From JAFGAV01 sp041479055 (GTDB taxonomy: Bacteria > Acidobacteriota > Aminicenantia > Aminicenantales > JAFGAV01), in the NCBI GenBank assembly GCA_963702835.1, contig OY969762.1:1178001-1242000 (forward strand): 64,000 nt of DNA. Direction: 5' to 3'. Position numbers and translations under genes: made by a program. Positions 26,313 to 35,094 of this stretch are shown piece after piece. The stretch's first letter is position 1, and each line of letters starts with the position of its first letter. The notes under the pieces were generated by a model, which was not told where the DNA came from, searched no databases, and was given only the letters and a program-made list of their open reading frames with translations.

Positions 26313-26463
26313 GGGGGAACCCGCTTCGCGTTTCCCCCTTCCAACGGGAGCTGCGCTCCCTGCCTCCCTTTCTCGGGCGCGGCTCCAGCCGCGCCCTGCG
26401 ACCAAGGGGACGTCTCCCCTTGGAACCCCTTACGATCGGCTAGGCGCCGATCGTCGAGGGGTT
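26313..26463. repeat. Row of five consecutive hairpins
   Basis: Five distinct stem-loops follow one another in 150 bases: 26313-26338 (GGGGGAA stem, one bulge), 26346-26360 (GGGAGC/GCTCCC, TGC loop), 26375-26396 (perfect 10-bp, CC loop), 26402-26423 (perfect 9-bp CCAAGGGGA/TCCCCTTGG, CGTC loop) and 26424-26463 (ACGATCGGC/GCCGATCGT extended by AACCCCT/AGGGGTT). They lie between the divergent metallopeptidase and permease genes. The stems differ in sequence, so this is not a simple tandem repeat; it may be a compound intergenic palindrome element or a structured RNA. Confidence 0.65.
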
Positions 26464-26692
26464 TCGACTACTTCTGACATATTCTTGTCGGCAGGTGAGC
26501 ATGTCTGAGCTTCCGCAGGAAGCGAGTTGCGCAACCGCCGAGAAACCCGGAGATTCCGCGGCGTTAAAAACCGCGGCCAGGCGCCGAGCCCTTCTCCAGA
26601 CCCTTAGCTATTCCTTGCCACACTTTTCGCCAAAGAGCCGCGCCTCGAGCGCTTTGATCAGCATTCTCAAATATGATAAGAATACCATTCCC
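26464..26692. other. Leader of the permease gene
   Basis: A frame is open from 26495 without a stop, but its first 66 codons look non-coding (SCATAEKPGDSAALKTAARRR). TATGAT at 26672-26677 could be a -10 element for the permease; no -35 at the right spacing is evident. Confidence 0.35.
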
Positions 26693-28039
26693 ATGAGCGC
26701 ACCTAACGGCCTGGCCCGACGGCTCGGCCTTTTCCCCCTGACCAACATCGTTATCGCCAACATGATCGGGGCCGGAATCTTCACCACCTCCGGACTGATC
26801 ATGGCCCAACTTCACCATCCCCCTTTATTGCTCGGGCTGTGGGTCATGGGCGGCTTCATCGCTCTGTGCGGCGCCTTCTCCTACGGCGAGCTGGGCGCGG
26901 CCTACCCTCAAGCGGGCGGCGAATACACCTTCCTCTCCCGTCTCTACCATCCGATCTTCGGCTTCCTGAGCGGCTGGGTATCCTTCATCGTCGGCTTCTC
27001 GGCGCCCATCGCCGCCTCGGCCATAGGCTTGACCGAGTACCTGGCCCGAGCTTTCCCGGCTATCCTGGGCCAGGGCGGGGTCCAGGCGATTATTTTAAAA
27101 AAGGTCTATGCCATCCTGGCCATCGGACTTTTCACCTTCATCCATCTGCAGGGCCTCCGTTTCGGATCCGGCGTTCAGAATGTCCTGACCGGGCTCAAGG
27201 TCGGCCTGATCGTCGCGCTCATTGTGGCCGGCCTTACCGTGGGCCATGGAACCTGGTCCAACCTGACCGGGTTCGAATCCTTCGGCTTCAGCCTGGGCGG
27301 CTGGAAGGCCATCGGGTTGTCGCTGATGTGGATTATGTTTGCCTACAGCGGCTGGAACGCCTCGGCCTACATCGGTTCGGAGATCAAGAACCCGGCCCGC
27401 AACCTTCCCCGCTCGCTGCTGCGGGGGACGGTGGTGGTCATCCTGCTTTACGCCGGCCTCAACCTCCTCTATGTCTATGCCCTGCCCTGGCCGAAAATGA
27501 GCGGCGTCATTCCAGTGGGCAGCCTGGCGGCGGAAAGCTTGTTCGGCGTTTCCGCCAACAAAATCATCACTCTCCTCATTGCCTTCGCCCAATTCTCCTC
27601 ATTGAGCGCTTTTATCATCCTCGGGCCCCGGGTCTATTATTCCATGGCCAAGGACGGGGTCTTCTTCAAGTTCGCCTCGGACATCCATCCCCGGCACCAG
27701 GTCCCGGCCAAATCGATCCTGCTTCAAGCGCTCATCGCAGCGGTCTTTGTCGCTTCGGGATCATTTAAACAGATCCTGACCTACATGGGGTTTTCCCTGG
27801 GGATCTTTCCCCTGTTGGCGGTGTTCGGGGTTTTCAAGCTTAGAAAACAAGGGCTCCTGCCCTACCGGATGCCGGGCTATCCCATCCTGCCTTCCTTCTA
27901 CCTTCTGGCCGGAGCGGGCATTCTTTGTCTGGGCTTCCTGGAAAGCCCCGTCCCTTCCTTAATCGCCTTGGCTACTGTGGCCGCCGGAATCCCGGCCTAT
28001 TATCTCTTCAAAGCCCTGGTCACCCCCCAAAACGGTTGA
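26693..28039 (+). CDS. APC-family amino acid permease
   Basis: 448 residues from ATG 26693 (MSAPNGLARRLG), the point where family homology begins; an open frame upstream to 26495 is judged leader. About 12 membrane helices. The first carries NMIGAGIFTTSG, the unwound helix that binds the amino acid backbone in APC transporters; the GYxxWNAS-like helix 6 (FAYSGWNASAYIGSEIKNPARNLPRSL) is also typical. Substrate not predictable. Its last 20 bases overlap the convergent nitroreductase gene. Confidence 0.85.
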   Translation: MSAPNGLARRLGLFPLTNIVIANMIGAGIFTTSGLIMAQLHHPPLLLGLWVMGGFIALCGAFSYGELGAAYPQAGGEYTFLSRLYHPIFGFLSGWVSFIVGFSAPIAASAIGLTEYLARAFPAILGQGGVQAIILKKVYAILAIGLFTFIHLQGLRFGSGVQNVLTGLKVGLIVALIVAGLTVGHGTWSNLTGFESFGFSLGGWKAIGLSLMWIMFAYSGWNASAYIGSEIKNPARNLPRSLLRGTVVVILLYAGLNLLYVYALPWPKMSGVIPVGSLAAESLFGVSANKIITLLIAFAQFSSLSAFIILGPRVYYSMAKDGVFFKFASDIHPRHQVPAKSILLQALIAAVFVASGSFKQILTYMGFSLGIFPLLAVFGVFKLRKQGLLPYRMPGYPILPSFYLLAGAGILCLGFLESPVPSLIALATVAAGIPAYYLFKALVTPQNG

Positions 28040-28577
28040 ACCAGGCGATTTCCTCCAGGGACTTCTTGGGCCGCGGCCGCGGCTCAGGCGGCTCGGGGTA
28101 GCCCAGGGCGATCAGGCCGGCGATCTTGTAGCGGCGCGGGATCCCGAAGAACTTGCGCGCCCGGCGCACGTTGAACCAGCCGATCCAGCATGTGCCCAAG
28201 CCCAGCTCGGCGGCCTGGAGAATGAGCTGCTGGCCGCTGATGCCGATATCGAGATAGTGAAAGGGAATGCCCTGCAGGCGCTTCCCCAGCCGGTTGGCGA
28301 TGATATCGGGCTTGGACAGGACCAGGATGAGCGCCCCGGCCCGATCGGCGAACCGCGTGCGGGCATAAATGCCGGAGAAGGCCGACCGTCCGAAGGCCCG
28401 TCTCAGGTCCGGGTCATCCATGACTACGTAGCGCCAGGGCTGGACGTTCTCCGCCGAGGGCGCCTGGCGGGCCGCTTCCAGACAGGCCAGAATCTTGTCC
28501 TTTTCCACCGGCTTCTCCTGGAAGCGGCGGACGCTGCGCCGGCGGCTGATGATCTGCTGCAGGGGCGTTTTGTCCAT
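28020..28577 (-). CDS. Nitroreductase-family FMN protein
   Basis: 185 residues from ATG 28577, chosen because AAGGAGA stands six bases before it. The opening IISRRRSVRRFQEKPV is the FMN phosphate-binding arginine cluster of the NfsB/nitroreductase fold; APSAENVQPWRYVVM and LQAAELGLGTCWIGWF are the second and third family signatures. Such enzymes reduce flavins, nitro compounds, enones or quinones with NAD(P)H. It is convergent with and overlaps the permease gene by 20 bases. Confidence 0.9.
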   Translation of the reverse strand: MDKTPLQQIISRRRSVRRFQEKPVEKDKILACLEAARQAPSAENVQPWRYVVMDDPDLRRAFGRSAFSGIYARTRFADRAGALILVLSKPDIIANRLGKRLQGIPFHYLDIGISGQQLILQAAELGLGTCWIGWFNVRRARKFFGIPRRYKIAGLIALGYPEPPEPRPRPKKSLEEIAWFNRFGG

Positions 28578-28648
28578 GGTGTCTCCTTGCGGCCCGAGAA
28601 TCATCTTCATTTTAGTTTCATTAAGAGCACGATGCAATTCTTCTTGGA

Positions 28649-28677
28649 TTGCAGCGGCCCGGCTTTTCTGATATATT
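28649..28677 (+). promoter_or_regulatory. Predicted promoter of the lipoprotein gene
   Basis: TTGCAG (28649-28654), a 17-base spacer and TATATT (28672-28677). The lipoprotein start at 28732 follows about 50 bases later. Confidence 0.5.
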
Positions 28678-28731
28678 TACGGTGTGCCTTCGACCGCACA
28701 TATCCATTCAACAACCCAGGAGGGATCACTT

Positions 28732-29739
28732 ATGAAAAAGACTATTGCCTTAGGCGCCTCTCTTCTTCTTGTCCTGTTTGCCTTCACGGCCTGCAAGCCG
28801 AAGGTGGGCGGCGTGGCCGACAAGGCCCAGGACCTGCTGACCCTGGTGCCGGGGAACGTCCAGGGCGTGCTTATGGTGGACGTTCAGAACGGGATGAAAA
28901 TCGAGACCGTCAGCAATATGCTGAAAAAGGCCGAGAACCAGGAAAAGCTCAAGGAATTCACCGAAAAGACGGGCATCGACCCGCAGAAAGACATCCGCTT
29001 CCTGGCCGTCGGCATCACCCCCGGCGCCGTCCAGGGCGACACGGAGGGTGTGGGAATCATCAACCTCACCTACAAAAAGGACGCCCTCCTGGCCAACATG
29101 AAGAAACAGGGCGAAGTGAAGGAAGTCCCGTATGGCGGCTTCACCGTTTATGTCATGGAGGAAAAAGAGGGCCAGAAGCCGATGCACGGCGTTTTCCTGG
29201 ACGAGGCCAACATTGTGGCCGGCTCGCCCAAAGCCGTGGAAGCTGTTATCGACGTCTTCCAGGGAAAGAAGGACAGCCTCCGCAAAAACGCGGAGCTCAT
29301 GGGCCTGGTCCGGGAGGCCAACAAAAACGCGCTGGTGTGGGGCGCCTTCCTTATTCCGGCCGAGGCCCTGAGCAAGGTCGGCAGCCAGATGCCCATGCTG
29401 GCCGGGCTGGAGGGTTTAAAGTCCGCGCTTCTGGCCATCGACTACCAGAACAAGAACATCCTCATCGAGATCAAGGCCAAAGGCAAGGACGAAGCCAAGC
29501 TCAAGCAGATCGCCGACATGCTCAACGGCTTTAAGGCCTTCGGCGGAATGGCCGCCGCGTCGAAACCCGAGATCGGCGAGCTGGTCAACAAGATCGAGAT
29601 CACTTCGGGCAAGGACTTTGTCCGCATCTACGCTAGCCTTCCCGAGGAGCTCATCAAGAAGCTGGCCGCTGAAGTGGCCAAGCCCAAGGCCGTGGAAGAG
29701 GTTCCCCAAGTCCCCAAAAATCAGCCAGACCAGAAGTAA
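28732..29739 (+). CDS. Lipoprotein of unknown function, about 335 aa
   Basis: Starts at ATG 28732 after AGGAGG; an earlier in-frame start at 28684 is rejected. Signal MKKTIALGASLLLVLFAFTAC places the lipid Cys at residue 21. The mature protein begins LTLVPGNVQGVLMVDVQNG and repeats the theme of a LVPGxxxxVxxVD opening with two similar alpha/beta halves (about 35-180 and 190-310). This resembles DUF3352-like periplasmic proteins, but I am not sure. The C-terminal tail is rich in Lys, Pro and Glu. It is convergent with the ABC operon (4 bases between stops). Confidence 0.7.
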   Translation: MKKTIALGASLLLVLFAFTACKPKVGGVADKAQDLLTLVPGNVQGVLMVDVQNGMKIETVSNMLKKAENQEKLKEFTEKTGIDPQKDIRFLAVGITPGAVQGDTEGVGIINLTYKKDALLANMKKQGEVKEVPYGGFTVYVMEEKEGQKPMHGVFLDEANIVAGSPKAVEAVIDVFQGKKDSLRKNAELMGLVREANKNALVWGAFLIPAEALSKVGSQMPMLAGLEGLKSALLAIDYQNKNILIEIKAKGKDEAKLKQIADMLNGFKAFGGMAAASKPEIGELVNKIEITSGKDFVRIYASLPEELIKKLAAEVAKPKAVEEVPQVPKNQPDQK

Positions 29740-29743
29740 AAGG

Positions 29744-30523
29744 CTAGTTCTCGAAAAGATATTCCTTCAGAGAAAACGTCAGACAGGCCGCCCCTAGAAA
29801 GACGACGGTCAGGCCAAGGAGGACGAAGACCGCCGTGAGGGGCGGGCTGGGCTCCAGGTTGAAGCGGAGGAAGGCGAAGCCTGAGCTCGGTGGCTGGGGA
29901 ATGAGCGACTTCAGGTAGTGGGCTATGGCCAGTTTCTGGGTCAAGCCCGGGAAATAAATAAGGACGTTCTCCCAGCCGAAGCAGAAGAGAAGGCCGAAAA
30001 GCACCGCCCGCTTGAGGAGCGCCCCCAGGAAAGCGAACAAAGCCAGGTAGCAGAGCAGGCCCAGGTCCAGGACAGTCATGTCCCTGAGCAGGACCAGGTC
30101 CAATGACAGATCGCCGAGTTGCTCCGCGTTCAGGACCAGGAAGGAAGCCACCAGCCCGACGTCGATCATGGCCAGGGCCAAGGCCGCCGAAGAAGCGTAT
30201 TTGCCCAGAATGATGGAGGTCCGGGGCAAAGGCCGGGCCGCCAGATAAGGCAGGGTCCGCCCCTCCACTTCCTCCAGAATAATCGAGGTCCCGTAGAAGA
30301 GGGCCAGCATCAGCAGCAAGAACTGGACATAGAACGGCAGCACGACGTTCGAATAGAAGAACAGGCCGGTCATGTTCCGGCGGGAGAGGGTCAGAACCTG
30401 TTGCAGCCTGAGGAATGCGGCCAGCAAGACCGGCAACAGGCCGAGAATGAAAAAGAACTTCGTCCGCTTGGCCTTCTTTCCCAGCTGGAAGAAGAAAGTG
30501 AAGACTCTTCCCGTAGCGCTCAT
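29744..30523 (-). CDS. ABC transporter permease (second module)
   Basis: 259 residues from ATG 30523 (MSATGRVFTFF), one base after the upstream ATPase stop. About six hydrophobic segments; EEVEGRTLPYLAARPLPRTSIILGK (about 93-117) is the cytoplasmic coupling motif of ABC-2-type permeases (family DUF/ABC2). It closes a four-gene operon and should pair with the ATPase at 30525-31451. Export of an unknown substrate, or membrane-protein remodelling, is the likely role. Confidence 0.8.
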   Translation of the reverse strand: MSATGRVFTFFFQLGKKAKRTKFFFILGLLPVLLAAFLRLQQVLTLSRRNMTGLFFYSNVVLPFYVQFLLLMLALFYGTSIILEEVEGRTLPYLAARPLPRTSIILGKYASSAALALAMIDVGLVASFLVLNAEQLGDLSLDLVLLRDMTVLDLGLLCYLALFAFLGALLKRAVLFGLLFCFGWENVLIYFPGLTQKLAIAHYLKSLIPQPPSSGFAFLRFNLEPSPPLTAVFVLLGLTVVFLGAACLTFSLKEYLFEN

Positions 30524-30524
30524 C

Positions 30525-31451
30525 TCACTTGCCCACCAGATAATCGAACACGGCCTGCAGGTTGTCGTCGGGTGAGGTGATCTCATCAACGGCCAGCCCC
30601 ATGTCCATCACCAATTCCGGCAGGAGGCTGAAGAACCGGTCCCGGTTGTCGGTCTCCACGATCAGGCTGTCGGGCTGCCCCCCCAGATGGACCTTGAGGA
30701 TGAACGGCTCCCGGACCAGCCGGGCGGCCAGCTCGCGGGGCCGGTCGCAGCGCAGGGCGATGATGTGGGGATGGCTGTCGATCAAATCCCGAAGCTCATG
30801 AATGTCGCCGGAAGCCAGGATCTTTCCTTGATGGATGAGGATGATGTCCTTGGTCAGGGCTTCGACCTCCGGCAGCACATGGCTCGACAGGAGCACGGTT
30901 TTATTGTCGTTCTTAAGGTCCTTGATGAGGCGGATGATCCTGCGCTTGCCCAGCGGGTCGAGTCCGTTGAGCGGCTCGTCCAGGATGAGGAGGTCGGGGT
31001 CGTGAGCCAGCGCCTGGGCCACCTTCAGCCTCTGCCGCATGCCCCGGCTGTAGCCCCGGATGAGGCGGTCCTTGTCGGGCAGGAGCTCTACGGTGGCTAA
31101 GGCCCGCTCGGCCCGGCCGGCCGCCTCGGCCGAGGAGAACGGAAAAAGCCGCAGAAGCCCGGTCAGGAATTGCCAGCCCGTCGTTTGCTCATAGAAGCTG
31201 TCGTGCTCCGGGCAGTAGCCGATCCGGTTAAAAAGCCTGAAGTTATTCCAGATTTTTTCTCCCCAGATGAAGGCACGGCCCAGGCTGGGGCGGAGCTGGC
31301 CGGTCAGAATCTTCATCAGCGTGGACTTGCCCGCTCCGTTGGGGCCCAGCAGCCCGGTGATCCCCGGCCGCACCTCGAGCGAGACCTCGCTGAGTCCGAG
31401 GATGTTCCCGTACCATTTGGAAAGCTTGTCCGTCTGGATGGGGGCTTTCAT
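30525..31451 (-). CDS. ABC transporter ATP-binding protein (second module)
   Basis: 308 residues. Walker A GLLGPNGAGKST (about 33-44), signature YSRGMRQRLKVAQAL (about 134-148), Walker B LLILDEPLNGLDP (about 154-166) and the switch His in SSHVLPEV. The C-terminal 80 residues (about 225-308) form the extra domain common in ABC-2-type export ATPases. The start codon overlaps the preceding permease stop as ATGA. Confidence 0.9.
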   Translation of the reverse strand: MKAPIQTDKLSKWYGNILGLSEVSLEVRPGITGLLGPNGAGKSTLMKILTGQLRPSLGRAFIWGEKIWNNFRLFNRIGYCPEHDSFYEQTTGWQFLTGLLRLFPFSSAEAAGRAERALATVELLPDKDRLIRGYSRGMRQRLKVAQALAHDPDLLILDEPLNGLDPLGKRRIIRLIKDLKNDNKTVLLSSHVLPEVEALTKDIILIHQGKILASGDIHELRDLIDSHPHIIALRCDRPRELAARLVREPFILKVHLGGQPDSLIVETDNRDRFFSLLPELVMDMGLAVDEITSPDDNLQAVFDYLVGK

Positions 31452-32317
31452 CGGATCACGCTGACCCCTTTGACCTTTTTGACCAGGACCACGGCGGCCA
31501 GGGCAACGACCGCGGCCAGCAGGGCGGCCGAGTAGCCCCAGGGCAGGCCCAGGGGCGGTTTCAGCCCGAAAAGCGGCACGGCCAGCAGCTTCAGGTTGGT
31601 TCTCATGGACAGCAGGCCGAGATAGGGGCTGTGGAAGATCCCGTACAGGATGTTGAACAGCATATCGGAAAAAAGATAGACGCCGAAAATGAGCAGCGAA
31701 ACCGCCCGCCCGTTCCGGCTGAGGGACGATAAGAGCAGGGCGTAAGCCGTAAGGAACAAAGTGAACAGGAGGGAATAGGCCAGGACCGCCAGCGGCAGCC
31801 AGGGGTTTTCGCGCAGGAGGCGGAAGCTGCCGGAGAAGATCAGCTTAAAGATGACGAGCAGCAGGCCGGGCACCAGGGTCAGCAAGAACAGAAAAAAGAA
31901 AACCACCGAGGCTTTGCCCAGCAGGTAGTCCCGTTTGCGGAGGGGCCGGGCGAAATAGAGCTGCAGGGTATTGTGCTTGAGGTCGTCGGCCACCAGGCCG
32001 GCCGCGCAGAAAACAAGGATGATGACGGCCATGAACAGAAGGAAATCGGCGGTCAGGTAGGCGCCGAAGTATTTGGCCGAGATGTTGAGCAGTAAGGATT
32101 CAATGCGGACCATGCCCCGGAAGTCTTCCAGCCGCTCGGAGATATAAATCCCGGCCAGGAACACGACGGCCGGCAGCAGGGACGAGCTGAATATAAATTT
32201 AAAGAATTTGCGCTTGAAGGTCAGCCGGATGCCCAGCCTGGTGATCGGCCACCAGGGATGACGGCGTTCGAGGAATTGGCCGTCCCAATGGTGGTAGCCC
32301 TTCTCCCGGATGGTCAT
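31448..32317 (-). CDS. ABC transporter permease (first module)
   Basis: 289 residues. The protein opens with a soluble, aromatic-rich segment (EKGYHHWDGQFLERRHPWWP), then six hydrophobic helices, with FARPLRKRDYLLGKA as the coupling element. ABC-2 type. Coupled by ATGA overlaps to the ATPases on both sides, so the two halves of the transporter are translated together. Confidence 0.85.
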   Translation of the reverse strand: MTIREKGYHHWDGQFLERRHPWWPITRLGIRLTFKRKFFKFIFSSSLLPAVVFLAGIYISERLEDFRGMVRIESLLLNISAKYFGAYLTADFLLFMAVIILVFCAAGLVADDLKHNTLQLYFARPLRKRDYLLGKASVVFFFLFLLTLVPGLLLVIFKLIFSGSFRLLRENPWLPLAVLAYSLLFTLFLTAYALLLSSLSRNGRAVSLLIFGVYLFSDMLFNILYGIFHSPYLGLLSMRTNLKLLAVPLFGLKPPLGLPWGYSAALLAAVVALAAVVLVKKVKGVSVIR

Positions 32318-33246
32318 CCTTCCACTCCCACGGTTTGGGCGAAGAGGTCTTCCAGAGAGGTCCGGCTCTGGAGAAAATGCCGGACCTGGACCTTTTCTTC
32401 GGCGGCCAGACGAAAGATCGTCCTCTTGTCCAGGTCGGTCGGCATGAAGACCCTCAGGACCTGGTCCTCGGTCTCCTCCACCCGGCAGCCGGCGGCTGCC
32501 AGCTTCCTCAGGAAGCCTTCCCGTTCCCCTTTCAACTTAAGCTCGAACAAATTGAAATGCGTCTGACGAAGATCGGCCAGCAGGCCCTGGGCCGCCACTC
32601 GGCCTTTGTTCAGGATGATGACCCGGCCGCAGACGGTTTCGATATCGGAAAGGATATGGGAGGAGATGACGACATGGATGTCCCTCTTGGAGGCAATGTC
32701 GATCATAAGCTCCAGGATCTCCTGGCGGCCCTGCGGGTCGAGGTTCGAGGTCGGCTCATCCAGGAAAAGGAGCTTGGGGTCGTGGACCAAGGCCTGCGCC
32801 AGCTTGAGGCGCTGTTTCATGCCCGCCGAGTAAGTCTCCAGCAGCCGGTAGCGGGCCTCGCCCAGCCCCACGTAAAACAGAACTTCATGGGCCCGTTTCA
32901 TGGCCTCCTTGCGGGGCATGCCGCTGAGCTCGCCAAAATAAGAAGTGAAGGTGACCGCGTCCATGCCGGGCAGGAAGCAGTCATCCTCGGGCATATAGCC
33001 GACGCGGCGCCGAATCTCGGACTGTTGGGTCCGCATGTCGTATCCCAGGACCTGGCCTTGCCCGTGCTCCGGAACCAGGAAACCGAGCAGGATCCGCAGC
33101 AGGGTGCTCTTGCCGGCACCGTTGGGACCGAGCAGGCCGGTGGCTCCCGAGCCCAGGACCAGGCTCACCCCCTGAAGAGCGCGGATGCGGCCGTAACTGA
33201 AGTCGATGTCCTTGAGCTCGATGTTGGCCGGCGCTGAGATGCTCAC
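32314..33246 (-). CDS. ABC transporter ATP-binding protein (first module)
   Basis: 310 residues from GTG 33246. Walker A GLLGPNGAGKST (about 33-44), signature YSAGMKQRLKLAQAL, Walker B LLFLDEPTSNLDP, switch His in ISSHILSDI, and an extra C-terminal domain of about 90 residues. First gene of the operon 33246-29744 (ATPase, permease, ATPase, permease). The palindromic element at 33280-33435 lies just upstream, so it may overlap the operon promoter. Confidence 0.9.
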   Translation of the reverse strand: MSISAPANIELKDIDFSYGRIRALQGVSLVLGSGATGLLGPNGAGKSTLLRILLGFLVPEHGQGQVLGYDMRTQQSEIRRRVGYMPEDDCFLPGMDAVTFTSYFGELSGMPRKEAMKRAHEVLFYVGLGEARYRLLETYSAGMKQRLKLAQALVHDPKLLFLDEPTSNLDPQGRQEILELMIDIASKRDIHVVISSHILSDIETVCGRVIILNKGRVAAQGLLADLRQTHFNLFELKLKGEREGFLRKLAAAGCRVEETEDQVLRVFMPTDLDKRTIFRLAAEEKVQVRHFLQSRTSLEDLFAQTVGVEG

Positions 33247-33279
33247 GATTATTCCGTCATATGATTAAGGATCTCTGGG

Positions 33280-33435
33280 GGCAATTCTTTTTCCGGTATC
33301 AGGAAATTCTTTGTGGGGTCCTGTCGCGGCTCTTCCCCGGCCGTGCTCGGGGCCAGGCCGCTGCGCGCGGGCGGGGAGCCCCTTCGCCGCGCCACCCCTC
33401 CGCGACAATCCTATAACTCCGGAAAAAGAATTGCC
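33280..33435. repeat. Palindromic repeat element 1
   Basis: About 156 bases bounded by a perfect 17-bp inverted repeat, GGCAATTCTTTTTCCGG (33280-33296) and its reverse complement (33419-33435). Inside are further inverted segments, TGTCGCGG near 33322 and CCGCGACA near 33400. Positions 33375-33398 (reverse complement GGGGTGGCGCGGCG...) match 60762-60785 in all but one of 24 bases and 53187-53207. GTGGGGTCCTGTCGCGGC near 33313 matches the reverse strand of 61003-61021. It is therefore one copy of a dispersed family. Confidence 0.8.
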
Positions 33436-33486
33436 ATCGCTTCTTCTTTCTTGGATTATACGCATATCAATATTGAAAAGTTCTTG

Positions 33487-35064
33487 TCATCCGATCCTTC
33501 TCCCCTGTCCAAAAACGATGGCCTCATAGGCCTTCCGGACGCGACCCCAGTTCTCCTCACGGTCAAGCGGCCAAAAGCGGCCCATGACCGTGACCACCCG
33601 CCCGCAGTCCAGACGGCGGCATTCCTCTTCCACCTTTTCCAGGTAGACCGCTCCGCTCTCCGGCTTCTCCCCGCGCCGGCCGATGAAGGCATGGATGAAA
33701 ACCCGGGAGACTCCTCTATCTTTGGCCAGTCGGAGCAAGGCAAAGAGGTGCCGGAGCGTCCCGTGCGAGCTGTAGTGGGAGACGATGCCCATGAAATGCA
33801 GGGCCCGGCCCGGCCGCTTGGCCTCCTCCACGGCCCACAGGAAGGCCGGGTTGGAAGCAAAGTTCCCCTTTTCCACGGCCCGGTCGATGCGGACCCGGTC
33901 AAGAAGGACGCGACGGCCGGCGCCCAGATGCAGATGGCCGGCCTCTGAATTTCCCACTGTGTTGGCCGGCATCCCGACCGCTTCGCCCGAAGCCCGAAGA
34001 GTTACGCCTGGACAGCTGGCCCACAGAGAATCGAAGTTAGGAGTCCGGGCCTCGGCAATCAAATTGCCATAGGCCTCTTCACGAATGCCCCAGCCGTCCA
34101 GAATGAGGAGCAGGAGACGGCGGCCGGCTGCTGGAGGCTGGCCTAGGATCAGGCTGCGTCCGGTCATGGCCCCGGGCTGAGGCAGCCCCAGGAGGCTGAG
34201 AATAGTGGGCGCCACGTCGGCCAGCTCCCCTTCGCCGGCTAGGGAAATACGCGCCGGGTCGGAGGAAGCAAAATCAGCCAACAGGAACGGCACCCGGCTC
34301 CGGGTGTGGCCGGTGTTGATTGTGCCGTCCGGATAGAGCCACTCTTCGACCGTGCCGTGGTCGGCGGTTACAATCAGAGTCACCTTGTTCGCCCGCGCCG
34401 CGGCTTCGATCCGGCCCAGCACGGCATCCACCGTCTCCACCGCGGCCAAAACAGACCTTTTATTCTCCAGATGCCCCACCACGTCCACGTTGGCCAGGTT
34501 GGCCACGAGGATGTCCTTGGATTCGTCGGCCAGGGCGGCACATACCGCCTCTCCGATTTCCCCGGCCTTCATCTCGGGCCTGTCGGCAATGTTGACCTCG
34601 CCCGGGAGCGAAGGAACGATGAGACGCTCCTCGTTGGGGAAGACATCATCCCGTTTGCCGTTCAAGAAGTAGGACACATGGACGGCCTTCTCCGACTCGG
34701 CGATCTTGACCACGCGGCGGCCGGAGCGGGTCAGGACCTCGGTGAGCGTATCCTTGAGCTGAGCTTCGGGCTCGAAGGCGACGCGCACCCTGAGGCCGGG
34801 GGCGTACTCGATCATGGTTACGAACTTGAGGCTGAGGCCGCGCCGCACGGGAAAATGAGGAAAATCGTCCTCGGTCAAGCTCCGGGTGAGCTCCACTTCC
34901 CTTTCGCCGCGGATATCGTAGAAGATCAGGGAATCTCCCGGCTGCGGCCGTCCGACCGGCTGTCCGGATTCGTCCACTAGGATGATGGGCTCAAGAGACT
35001 CATCCTCCTCCGCCCGGGCATAGGCTGAGCGGATGGCCTGGGGGAAGGTTAATCGCTCAAACAC
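33487..35064 (-). CDS. Circularly permuted cofactor-independent phosphoglycerate mutase
   Basis: 525 residues from GTG 35064, which has AGGA before it and lies 24 bases after a strong promoter. In normal iPGM the order is LILDGWG, GNSEVGH, transferase domain, then the second phosphatase half ending MTGxSL. Here the second part comes first: AIRSAYARAEEDE (11-23), IRGEREVELTR (51-61), FVTMIEYA, ESEKAVHVSYF (123-133), NVDVVGHLEN (192-201), TADHG (233-237), GHTRSRVPF (252-260), MTGRSLI (300-306). A nine-residue linker then leads to LLLILDGWGI (318-327), GNSEAGH (371-377), SHGTLRH, HAFIGRRGEKPES, VMGRFWPLDRE and the final KAYEAIVFGQG. All metal ligands and the catalytic Ser are present; the DGRD substrate motif has changed to GRRG, and the SDGGVHSH motif to SHYSSHGT. 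Glycolytic 2-/3-phosphoglycerate interconversion is expected but unproven. Confidence 0.85.
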   Translation of the reverse strand: MFERLTFPQAIRSAYARAEEDESLEPIILVDESGQPVGRPQPGDSLIFYDIRGEREVELTRSLTEDDFPHFPVRRGLSLKFVTMIEYAPGLRVRVAFEPEAQLKDTLTEVLTRSGRRVVKIAESEKAVHVSYFLNGKRDDVFPNEERLIVPSLPGEVNIADRPEMKAGEIGEAVCAALADESKDILVANLANVDVVGHLENKRSVLAAVETVDAVLGRIEAAARANKVTLIVTADHGTVEEWLYPDGTINTGHTRSRVPFLLADFASSDPARISLAGEGELADVAPTILSLLGLPQPGAMTGRSLILGQPPAAGRRLLLLILDGWGIREEAYGNLIAEARTPNFDSLWASCPGVTLRASGEAVGMPANTVGNSEAGHLHLGAGRRVLLDRVRIDRAVEKGNFASNPAFLWAVEEAKRPGRALHFMGIVSHYSSHGTLRHLFALLRLAKDRGVSRVFIHAFIGRRGEKPESGAVYLEKVEEECRRLDCGRVVTVMGRFWPLDREENWGRVRKAYEAIVFGQGRRIG

Positions 35065-35094
35065 ATCGGTCCTATCAAAGCTAAAAGAGCCTAT

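Noticed and set aside
26313..26463. CRISPR array
   Set aside because: The hairpins differ from each other in sequence and length; there are no identical repeats or regular spacers and no cas genes nearby.
27266..27290. tRNA-like T-arm sequence GGGTTCGAATCCTTC
   Set aside because: It lies inside the APC permease and encodes TGFESF; there is no acceptor stem or anticodon arm around it. No tRNA gene was found in the window.
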